Below, piece by piece: positions 1 through 5,525 of a stretch of 5,590 nucleotides of DNA (its first letter is position 1; the number at the start of each line of letters is the position of its first letter). This DNA comes from Planctomycetota bacterium (lineage in GTDB: Bacteria; Planctomycetota; Planctomycetia; Pirellulales; Pirellulaceae), in NCBI GenBank assembly GCA_019347795.1, contig JAHWKS010000446.1:1-5590 (forward strand), in the 5' to 3' direction. Below the pieces are notes generated by a model. The model made no database searches. It worked only from the letters and a program-made list of their open reading frames with translations, and was not told the DNA's origin. The position numbers and the translations under genes are program-made.

Positions 1-272
1 ACCCAGATCGCGCCGCCGGCGCCCCGTCCCACGACGTCCGTAACTCGCACGCGATCGCGCAACGCCTTCTCGAAAGCACGCCAGCGCGGCTGCCCCGCGA
101 CGCCGGGAAACTGCACCAGACAGAACACGCTGGCCGTGCGGTCGGCTCGCGATCGCTCGCGCAGCAACGTCTCCTCAAGCGACGGCGCATGCGTAAGCGA
201 GCTCGGCGAGCCGCCGACCCGCGGGCGCGGCGTCCGCTCCAGCAGACGGGCGAAGACGCTACGAAACGTCAT
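1..272 (-). CDS. Partial GGDEF-like (degenerate nucleotide-cyclase fold) protein, N-terminus only
   Basis: This gene reads leftward and is cut by the window edge, leaving about 90 N-terminal residues with no stop codon. The start is the ATG at 272-270, preceded by a purine-rich stretch (GAGGTTGAG on the minus strand, ending 6 to 7 bases before the ATG). The protein begins MTFRSVFARLLERTPRP. It then has a helix LEETLLRERSRADR (about 32-45), a strand SVFCLVQF (48-55), a helix WRAFEKALRDRVR (62-74), and TDVVGRGAGGAIWV (75 to the edge). The order of 'ER.RADR', strand, helix and 'R.TD.VGR..GGAI' resembles the first half of a GGDEF-type domain. I see no true GGDEF signature in the visible part, so cyclase activity is doubtful. 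From family knowledge, similar N-terminal domains occur in EPS loci, sometimes ahead of an undecaprenyl-phosphate sugar transferase. That is inference, because the C-terminal part lies outside the window. It lies downstream of the PCP and ATPase genes in the same direction. Confidence 0.68.
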   Translation of the reverse strand, partial: MTFRSVFARLLERTPRPRVGGSPSSLTHAPSLEETLLRERSRADRTASVFCLVQFPGVAGQPRWRAFEKALRDRVRVTDVVGRGAGGAIW

Positions 273-333
273 AAGCGAACTCAACCTCGATCGTCGGAGC
301 GGCCTCCTCGACCACTCCCCAGAAAACACGTAA

Positions 334-403
334 GTAGCTTGACTCTCCGAGTCGAGCCCCTCTTCGATCTCTCGAGAACGCTCGACTCGGAGAGTCAAGC
401 TAC
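334..403. repeat. REPIN-like element: two REP-type palindromes in perfect inverted repeat
   Basis: Bases 334-357 and 380-403 are exact reverse complements over 24 bases, separated by a 22-base spacer (358-379). Each arm is also an imperfect palindrome: GACTC-TCC-GAGTC at 341-353 in the left arm and GACTC-GGA-GAGTC at 384-396 in the right. In the left arm the symmetry extends to 337-357, a 9-bp stem with one T-G pair. Each arm starts, on its own strand, with GTAG directly at the foot of this hairpin. A hairpin preceded by GTAG or a similar tetranucleotide, paired in inverted orientation, is the known layout of REP sequences and REPINs mobilised by RAYT transposases. No transposase is in the window. 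There is no T-run on either side, so a simple intrinsic terminator is less likely, although a bidirectional stop or an mRNA-protecting structure is possible. It lies between the stop of the ATPase gene and the start of the GGDEF-like gene. Confidence 0.8.
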
Positions 404-417
404 CCGGAACTCGGTTC

Positions 418-1161
418 CTACAACCGCCGGTAGATCCAACCGGGAACGTAGAGCTTGCGTTTGTTGAACACGACGCCGACGATGCGGGCGTCGGCCTGCC
501 GCAGCAGGTCGATATTTCGCTCCGCAGTCCGCCAGCGCACCCGCTCCGCCTCGAGCACCAAGGCCACGCCGTCGAGCAGGCGGGCCCACTCGACCGCGGC
601 TTCGTCCTCCGACAGCGCCGGCAAGTCGAAGATCGTCAGGTCGAACTGCCGCGTCAGTCCGTCGAGCGTCCGCTTGAGTCTTTCACGGGTAATACGGACC
701 GGCGCCGCAACATCATGTGTGAGGCGGTGCAACTCTTCGGCCGAGAGGAACGAGCCGCCGCACTCGCGGCCGGCGCCGTTGCATGGGCTCGCGGGGGAAG
801 TCAACTCTCCGTCCGCCGGAGTGGTTCCCGCCCGCGCGCCGGACCCGTGTGCGTCCACGAGCAGCACCCGCAGCTTTCCGGCGGCGACGAGCGCGAAGCC
901 GGCGGCGATCGACGTAACCCCTTCGCCGTGGCGGCAACTGGTGAAGCCGATCGTCCGCAACGGCTCGCCTTGATCGGTCGCCGTGCGCACGCGGCTCAGG
1001 AGCGTGCGAAAGCTGCGGTGAAGATCGGCGTCGCCGTTGACCCGGGCGCCGAGGGGACAGGTGCGCGGGCGAAAAATCGCGGCGGTCCCCGGCTCGCTCG
1101 GAAGCAACGGGGGCGTCCGCGACTCGCCGGCAAGGGCTTGTTCGGTCTTGGCGGTGATCAT
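418..1161 (-). CDS. CpsD/BY-kinase-like P-loop ATPase with degenerate Walker A (EPS locus)
   Basis: The 247-residue protein has the outline of the cytoplasmic tyrosine autokinase domain (CpsD/CapB, or the C-terminus of Wzc) that partners PCP proteins in capsule and EPS assembly. From the N-terminus: a low-complexity leader (1-43); the oligomerisation helix DLHRSFRTLLSRVRT (46-60), where the usual E-x2-R-x2-R appears as D46-x2-R49-x2-R52; the Walker A region TSCRHGEGVTSIAAGFA (74-90); Walker A' RVLLVDAHG (98-106); and Walker B FDLTIFDLPAL (173-183). It ends GVVFNKRKLYVPGWIYRRL (229-247). The P-loop lysine of GEGK[ST] is replaced by V82 (codon at 918-916), and the D-x-D-x-R pattern after Walker A' is lost (DAHGSG). 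The segment 104-140 is shortened and unlike the family. Only Y238 and Y244 remain near the C-terminus, rather than a tyrosine cluster. Autokinase activity is therefore unlikely; a structural or regulatory role is inferred. Upstream of the ATG at 1161 no strong ribosome site is seen. It follows the PCP gene by 128 bp, probably in the same transcription unit. Confidence 0.85.
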   Translation of the reverse strand: MITAKTEQALAGESRTPPLLPSEPGTAAIFRPRTCPLGARVNGDADLHRSFRTLLSRVRTATDQGEPLRTIGFTSCRHGEGVTSIAAGFALVAAGKLRVLLVDAHGSGARAGTTPADGELTSPASPCNGAGRECGGSFLSAEELHRLTHDVAAPVRITRERLKRTLDGLTRQFDLTIFDLPALSEDEAAVEWARLLDGVALVLEAERVRWRTAERNIDLLRQADARIVGVVFNKRKLYVPGWIYRRL

Positions 1162-1207
1162 GGCGAATGCGATGTGGTTAGGACAATTCGAGAAACTAAT
1201 GTCCTTA

Positions 1208-1226
1208 ACCTCCCCTGTGGGGAGGT
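1208..1226. other. Short perfect hairpin in the gap between the PCP and ATPase genes
   Basis: ACCTCCCC (1208-1215) and GGGGAGGT (1219-1226) form an 8-bp stem with a 3-base loop TGT. It lies in the 128-bp gap, 47 bases ahead of the ATPase start codon on the minus strand. There is no T-run after it in either direction, so it is not a classic terminator. On the minus transcript one arm reads GGGGAGGT, like a Shine-Dalgarno sequence, but it is too far from the ATG at 1161 to serve it. It could attenuate read-through or mark an RNA-processing site. Function is unproven. Confidence 0.4.
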
Positions 1227-1289
1227 CGGACGCGGTAGCGGCCGGGTGGGGCGGGGTAAGCTCGAACGACAGTTATTCTCGAGCGACCC

Positions 1290-2717
1290 TTAGTGAGATA
1301 CGAGCAGCCCCTGCCGCACGTGAGAAACCGTGGCCAGAACTGGGAGCCCGAGGCGGGCCTCCACCTCCTCGGGCGTCTTCAGCGTCGGATCGAGAAAGTC
1401 GGCCAGGAACATGACCCCCAGCGAGCCGATCGTCGCCAGCACCAGCGCCGCGGCCACCGCCAGTCCCTTTCGCGGGCTGGTGGGCTTCGGCGAGAACGTG
1501 GCCGGCTGGGCGACAGCGATGTTCGTGATCCCCTCGCGCTTCAGCGCCTCGTCGATGCGGGCCAACTCCAGATCCTTCACATAAGCTGTATAGCTGGCGT
1601 CAAGCACGGTCACCTTCCGCTCCATCTGCGAGACGAGCAGCTCGTGCTCGTTGAACTCCTCCTGCTCGCGGCGAAGGTCGTCCAGTTGCACGGCCAGCGT
1701 TTCGGCCTGGGCGTGCAGCGAGTCGGCGAGCGACTCTTCCGCCGCCAGCACGGCGATCGCCGCGTCCCCGTGCAAGGGCGTTTCGGCGGCGAGGATCGCC
1801 TTAGCCTCGCGAACCTGCTCGCGAATGGCGATCACGTCCGGATGAATGGGCTGGAATTTCGCGAGCAGCTCCTGCTCGCGGGTCTCCAGCTCGTACAGCT
1901 TTTGCCGCATCCCGGAGAGCCCCTGGCTGGGCGTGCCGCTCACCAGTTGCTGCACAAGCAGGTCCGGCAGGCGGTCCAGCCGCGATTGCATCGACTCGAT
2001 CTTCGCATCCGAGGCCGCCAGCGCCGCCCCGTTCTCCTGGAATTGCTTCTCGACGTGGCTGATCTGCTGCTGAAGGGCGGTCCGCCGCTCCTGGAGCGAA
2101 ACCAGCCCGAGTCGCTTCTTGGCGTCCCGCAACTCCGCCTCGGCCCCGTCTAACTGCTTCTTGAGAAGCGTCGCCTGCTCGTCGAAGAACTGGTACGAGC
2201 CGGGCGTGCGGTGGATGCGCAGGTGCTCCACGCCATACGCCTCGACCAGGCCGGCGACGATCTGCTGCGCCCGCTCGGGCGTCTTCGCCTCGCCGGTGAC
2301 GATGACGACGGTCGAATTGCGTGGCGCGAAGACCTCGACGTCCTTCTGCAACTTGCGAAGCTTCTTGTCGCGCTCCTGAGCGTTTAGCTGCTTGGCGGCG
2401 GGATCGAGCTTGTCGAGCACGTACTCCAGGTTCGATCGGCTCCGCAGCACCTCGATTACCGAATTCATCTCGTTCTCGCGCGAGGCGTGCAGGTTCACCA
2501 CTTGCCCGGTGGTGGCCGTCGGGTCGAGGGTGACGTTCTCCCGTCCCAGCCGCACGAACAGCCTCGCTTCGGAGGTGTACGTTCGCGGACAGACGATCAG
2601 CCCGATCACCGTGAGCAGCATGGCGCCGCAGAAGAACGCGGCGCCCTTGCGCCGGTGGCGGAAGAGGATCCGCGCCACGTCGCGAGGCGAGCCGAGAGAC
2701 GAGAACGAGTTGGACAT
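1290..2717 (-). CDS. Polysaccharide co-polymerase, Wzz/GumC-like chain-length determinant
   Basis: This 475-residue inner-membrane protein has the standard PCP layout. A short cytoplasmic N-terminus (1-23) contains SPRDVARILFRHRRK. The first membrane segment is at about 24-44. The Wzz-type domain begins YTSEARLFVRLGRENVTLDP (47-66) and runs to about 170. A long periplasmic coiled coil (about 175-390) contains the KFQPIHPDVIAIREQVREAK segment (287-306), which is typical of GumC/Wzc-type proteins. A proline-rich stretch AQPATFSPKPTSPRKG (403-418) leads into the second membrane segment (about 419-441). The protein ends with DFLDPTLKTPEEVEARLGLPVLATV (440-464), the linker that in fused proteins precedes the kinase domain. 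Here it stops soon after, and the kinase-like domain is a separate downstream gene. By family knowledge it controls chain length and export of EPS or capsule. The ATG at 2717 is supported by GAGG (2727-2724) six bases upstream. The start faces a divergent PCP gene. Confidence 0.93.
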   Translation of the reverse strand: MSNSFSSLGSPRDVARILFRHRRKGAAFFCGAMLLTVIGLIVCPRTYTSEARLFVRLGRENVTLDPTATTGQVVNLHASRENEMNSVIEVLRSRSNLEYVLDKLDPAAKQLNAQERDKKLRKLQKDVEVFAPRNSTVVIVTGEAKTPERAQQIVAGLVEAYGVEHLRIHRTPGSYQFFDEQATLLKKQLDGAEAELRDAKKRLGLVSLQERRTALQQQISHVEKQFQENGAALAASDAKIESMQSRLDRLPDLLVQQLVSGTPSQGLSGMRQKLYELETREQELLAKFQPIHPDVIAIREQVREAKAILAAETPLHGDAAIAVLAAEESLADSLHAQAETLAVQLDDLRREQEEFNEHELLVSQMERKVTVLDASYTAYVKDLELARIDEALKREGITNIAVAQPATFSPKPTSPRKGLAVAAALVLATIGSLGVMFLADFLDPTLKTPEEVEARLGLPVLATVSHVRQGLLVSH

Positions 2718-3035
2718 GCAGAGCCTCGATGCGGAAGAAGCGCAATTACTGCCGGGAAGAAGGCAAGTCCAAGACCACTCGCGACGGAGAACGGGATCTC
2801 ATGCGGCGGCGGCGATGCTAAATCCCGTCCCGCTCATGCCTTAGCATCGCAGCCCCGCATTCCCTCGGTTCCTGCCCATGATGCGAAGTCGCAACGCGGC
2901 GCTTCCGGAATGCGACGTTCGTCAACGGGCGGAAACAAAGCTCGCGGTCGCTCCACGCGCGCTGCCGAAGCTATAGTTTCCCATGAGGCGCCGATGCTCT
3001 GCGCCCGCTTCTTTCCGCGAACTCTCACAGACGGC
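2718..3035. promoter_or_regulatory. Divergent control region between the two PCP genes
   Basis: This 318-bp stretch has no convincing gene and should hold promoters for both transcription units. For the rightward gene, TATAGT (2972-2977) is a possible -10 box with no recognisable -35; it would start RNA near 2984. For the leftward gene, the minus strand reads TTGGAC, 16 bases, then AGTAAT, ending about 30 bases before the ATG at 2717. This is a weak match to a sigma-70-type promoter. Planctomycete promoters are poorly matched by E. coli consensus, so both calls are tentative. The region also holds a 10+10 bp inverted repeat (2812-2850, listed separately) and a looser one (2856-2863 with 2907-2914). 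Confidence 0.5.
2812..2850. promoter_or_regulatory. 10+10 bp inverted repeat, candidate operator
   Basis: GCGATGCTAA (2812-2821) and TTAGCATCGC (2841-2850) are exact reverse complements separated by 19 bases. The half-site centres are 29 bp apart, nearly three helical turns, so a dimeric regulator could bind both on a similar face or by looping. The repeat lies between the two divergent starts, about 95 bp from the leftward ATG and 185 bp from the rightward one. It could instead fold in RNA, but the 19-base loop and lack of a T-run make a terminator unlikely. No regulator gene is in the window. Confidence 0.4.
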
Positions 3036-4604
3036 ATGAGTGCTGCGACCCCCCCGGGCGTCGATCTCCGCCAACTCGTTGCGATCGTCAAGGCCCGCTG
3101 GCGGTGGTGCGCGGCAACGACGGCGGTCGCCGCGATTGCGGCCATCGTGTACGCGGTGGCGAAGCCGGATGTATGGCAGGCGCGGCAAGCGCTGGTGGTG
3201 CGGGATGAAGCGGTGGGGGACCTGAACCGGCAAGGCCGGTTCGATAGCAGCGATGCGATGAAGTCGGCCCAGGAGCTTGTGCTGGAAGTGGCGAGGAATC
3301 GATCCGTCGTGGAGGCGGCGCTTCGCTCCGCCGGACCGCCGGCCGACGCGGCGGCACTCTGGCCCGACGCCGACGCCATCACGCGGACGCAGGACGCCCT
3401 TGCCGTCACCGCCCCCAAGGGCGCTGAGTTCGGCCAGACTGAAATCATCTACCTGACCATTAAGGCGAAGAGCCGCGAACGCGCCGTCTCGCTCGTCGCG
3501 GCCGTCTGCGACCAGCTTGAACATCGCTTGCAGGGCTTGCGGGGCCGCAAGGCGGAAAGCGTGATCGAAGAGCTTACCCGGACGTTGAGCCTCGCTCAGG
3601 CCGATCTCGACGAGGCGACCGCCCGGCTGCAAGCGATCGAGGCCGAGGTGGGAAGCGACCTGGGAGAGCTGCGCATCCTGAACGAGGCGGCCGCCGGCGA
3701 CAGCAACCTCCGCGCGTCGCTCAATCAAATCAAGACCGACCTCCGGCAAGCCCGCGCCGGATACACAGCCGCCCGCGAGCAGCTTCAACTCCTGCTGGCC
3801 GCCCGGACCGATGAGAAGCAACTCTTCGCCTCCAGCTCGCGGCTGTTGGACTCGCAGCCGGCGCTGCGAAGGTTGAAGGAAGGCCTCGTCGATGCTCAGC
3901 TTCGCACCGCCGCCCTCCGCGGCCGGATGAGCGCCGATCATCCGAACGTCCGGGAGGCGGTCGCGGCCGAGGAGGAAGTCCGGCGGCATTTGCAGCATGA
4001 GCTGGACGCCGCCATCGCCGGACTGCGGGCCGACTTGCAAGTGACCGGCGCGCAGATCGCCGCCTACGAGGAGCAACTGGCGGAAGTGACGGACCGGCTG
4101 GATCGCCTGGCGTCGCTGCGAGCCAGGTATGCGAATCTTCAATCGGAAGTGCGGCAGCGGGCCGAAGCGGTCCAGCGAGTGCAACAGGACCTGGCCACCG
4201 CCCGCGCCAGCCAGGCCGCCGCGGCGTCGGCCAGTCTGCTCACGCGGATGGATGCGCCGCTGGCGGACGATCGGCCGCTGGGACCGCGACGGGCGATGAT
4301 CGTGCTGGCGGGCCTCTTCGGCGGTCTGGCGACCGGAGTGGGATTGGCACTGTTAACGGCTCCCGCGACGCGAGGCTGGGGACGCCGATGGAGCGACTAC
4401 CTCCGTCACGGCCGCCGCGCGGACGATCGACCGCCTTCGCCGGAGGGACAAACATCGCCGCGCGCTCGTCGAGCGGAAGATCGCACTCCCGGGCGCCGCG
4501 CAAGCGATGCCCGACGCGACCGGCGCGGCAGCGATAAGGTAGGCGCGGACAACCTGACAGACGAACTCACGCGCCTCGTAGCCGAAGCCCAGCAAGACGC
4601 GTAG
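3036..4604 (+). CDS. Second polysaccharide co-polymerase (GumC-like) with Arg/Asp-rich repeat tail
   Basis: This 522-residue protein has the PCP layout but is clearly divergent from the leftward PCP. The N-terminus has DLRQLVAIVKARWRW (10-24). The first membrane segment is about 25-42. A Wzz-like region starts VWQARQALVVRDEA (46-59) and runs to about 165. An alanine/arginine-rich coiled coil spans about 170-400 and includes RMSADHPNVREAVAAEEEV (297-315), matching the 'HPxV' segment of GumC-type proteins. The second membrane segment is about 418-441. A cytoplasmic tail of about 80 residues follows, rich in R and D, with no kinase domain. The start is uncertain. The in-frame ATG at 2994 has GAGG (2985-2988) five bases upstream and would add 14 residues (MLCARFFPRTLTDG). 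I chose 3036 because the protein then begins like typical PCPs and the possible -10 at 2972 leaves a normal leader. The reading frame extends further upstream to 2487, but that part overlaps the leftward PCP gene and looks non-coding. Role by family: EPS chain-length control or export. Confidence 0.86.
   Translation: MSAATPPGVDLRQLVAIVKARWRWCAATTAVAAIAAIVYAVAKPDVWQARQALVVRDEAVGDLNRQGRFDSSDAMKSAQELVLEVARNRSVVEAALRSAGPPADAAALWPDADAITRTQDALAVTAPKGAEFGQTEIIYLTIKAKSRERAVSLVAAVCDQLEHRLQGLRGRKAESVIEELTRTLSLAQADLDEATARLQAIEAEVGSDLGELRILNEAAAGDSNLRASLNQIKTDLRQARAGYTAAREQLQLLLAARTDEKQLFASSSRLLDSQPALRRLKEGLVDAQLRTAALRGRMSADHPNVREAVAAEEEVRRHLQHELDAAIAGLRADLQVTGAQIAAYEEQLAEVTDRLDRLASLRARYANLQSEVRQRAEAVQRVQQDLATARASQAAAASASLLTRMDAPLADDRPLGPRRAMIVLAGLFGGLATGVGLALLTAPATRGWGRRWSDYLRHGRRADDRPPSPEGQTSPRARRAEDRTPGRRASDARRDRRGSDKVGADNLTDELTRLVAEAQQDA
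4413..4547 (+). repeat. Degenerate 27-bp tandem repeat encoding a 9-residue RR-x-x-D motif
   Basis: Within the cytoplasmic tail of the second PCP, RRADD (460-464), RRAED (478-482), RRASD (487-491) and RRGSD (496-500) sit in 9-residue register, with one eroded unit at 469-477. The full units read RRADDRPPS, RRAEDRTPG, RRASDARRD and RRGSDKVGA. At DNA level the 27-bp units share a CGNCGNGCNNNNGAT core but differ at many bases, suggesting an old internal duplication. The peptide is likely disordered and alternates positive and negative charge. It might bind membrane lipids or a partner. RRAS and RRGS also resemble basophilic kinase sites, which is speculation. Confidence 0.6.
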
Positions 4605-4621
4605 GATAGCCTCCACGTAAC

Positions 4622-4644
4622 ACAGGCGGTCCGCCTGTTCTTCC
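4622..4644 (+). terminator. Possible weak terminator hairpin after the second PCP gene
   Basis: ACAGGCG (4622-4628) and CGCCTGT (4632-4638) form a 7-bp GC-rich stem with a GTC loop, followed by TCTTCC. It begins 17 bases after the stop codon at 4604. The short pyrimidine run is only a weak T-tract, so termination may be partial and the propeller gene 87 bp downstream could still be co-transcribed. It could alternatively be a small dispersed palindrome. Confidence 0.35.
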
Positions 4645-4691
4645 CCCGCCACGCCGCCTCTCGCCCAGCCCCCGCCGGCGCCGCGTTTCCC

Positions 4692-5525
4692 ATGCCATCG
4701 GTTCTGACAATTCTCCTCGCAGCCGCGGTGTTGACCCAATCGCCTGGTTTCCGCGAGTTCGGCCGGCTCTCCGATCCGGACATTCAAGAAGCTTCGGCCC
4801 TGGAGGCAAGCCGCCGCTTTCCCGGCGTCTTCTGGACCGTGCCCGACTCGGGCAATCCGCCGCACCTGATCGCGATCGACCGCACGGGCCGCGTGCTGGC
4901 CAAATACCACGTGTCGGAGGCGGTCAATCTCGACTGGGAGTGCCTCGCTCTCGATGAGGCGGGCAACCTCTACATCTGCGACGTGGGCAACAACGTTATC
5001 AACGGCCACTCGCGGCTGCATCAGCGGTGGGTGTACGTCGTGCGGGAGCCTGACCCGCGCGCCCCTTCCGACGATGAAGCCGCGGGCGACGGCTTGCGAA
5101 AGCTCGCCGTGGAGCGGACGATCTTCGTCCGGTACCCCGATCGCCCTTTCGACATCGAGGCGGCGTTCGCCTGGGGCCGGCAGGTCTACTTCATCAGCAA
5201 GACGCGCGATCACGCCGCGATCTATCGCCTGCCGACCTCCGACGCCGAGGGACCCGTACGGCTGGAGAAGGTCGCCGAGTTGCCGGGGTTGGATCGCGCC
5301 ACGGGGGCAGCCCTTTCGCCCGACGGCCGGCGCCTGGCGGTCTGCACCTACCACGATGTATGGCTCTACCCGGCGACGGCTGCGGACGGTTTCGCGCTGA
5401 AGCGCCGCCGCCCGACCCATCGCCTGCCGTACGAGGCGCGCGGCGTAGAAGCCTGCGCCTGGGACGGCAAAGACCTGGTGCTCTTAAGCGAGGCCGGCCG
5501 AATCTACCGCCTGCGGTGCGAGTAA
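4692..5525 (+). CDS. Secreted beta-propeller protein of unknown function
   Basis: The 277-residue product starts with a likely Sec signal peptide: MPSVLTILLAAAVLTQSPG (1-19) has a hydrophobic core but few basic residues, with cleavage likely near 16-19. The mature part shows repeated propeller-like blade strands: SALEASRRFPGVFWTVPDSGN (35-55), IAIDRTGRVLAKY (60-72), NLDWECLALDEAGNLYICDV (79-98) ending GNN (99-101), FDIEAAFAWGRQVYFISK (153-170), ATGAALSPDGRRLAVCTY (203-220) and GVEACAWDGKDLVLLSEAGR (251-270). The D-W-E followed by D-x-x-G-N-x-Y-x-x-D-x-G-N-N pattern, and the later D-I-E-A and V-E-A, are seen in phytase-like or SdiA-regulated-type propeller proteins; the acidic residues may bind metal. 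No catalytic activity can be claimed. The ATG at 4692 has no clear Shine-Dalgarno, but the signal peptide starts exactly there. It lies 87 bp after the second PCP gene on the same strand. A role in EPS is possible from position only. Confidence 0.85.
   Translation: MPSVLTILLAAAVLTQSPGFREFGRLSDPDIQEASALEASRRFPGVFWTVPDSGNPPHLIAIDRTGRVLAKYHVSEAVNLDWECLALDEAGNLYICDVGNNVINGHSRLHQRWVYVVREPDPRAPSDDEAAGDGLRKLAVERTIFVRYPDRPFDIEAAFAWGRQVYFISKTRDHAAIYRLPTSDAEGPVRLEKVAELPGLDRATGAALSPDGRRLAVCTYHDVWLYPATAADGFALKRRRPTHRLPYEARGVEACAWDGKDLVLLSEAGRIYRLRCE

Noticed and set aside
334..403. Intrinsic terminator for the ATPase gene
   Set aside because: The stem is long and strong but has no T-run on either side, and its nested palindromes with GTAG feet fit a REP doublet better; a side effect on transcription remains possible.
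1293..2153. 286-codon plus-strand frame opposite the leftward PCP
   Set aside because: Leu/Arg/Gln-rich shadow of the coiled-coil coding sequence, without any recognisable motif.
1801..2745. 314-codon minus-strand frame overlapping the leftward PCP in another frame
   Set aside because: Arg/Ala/Gly-rich out-of-frame reading; the in-frame product is a clear Wzz-type protein.
2487..3035. Upstream in-frame extension of the second PCP
   Set aside because: It overlaps the leftward PCP coding sequence by about 230 bp and its residues look like translated non-coding DNA; no PCP has such an N-terminal extension to my knowledge.
2922..4184. 420-codon open frame on the minus strand opposite the second PCP gene
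   Set aside because: It is antisense to a convincing PCP gene, its product is rich in G, R and P with no recognisable domain, and long open antisense frames are expected in GC-rich DNA.
4353..5420. 355-codon open frame on the minus strand across the PCP tail and propeller gene
   Set aside because: It spans two genes and their gap on the other strand, and its product shows no domain; the plus-strand reading has a signal peptide and propeller motifs.
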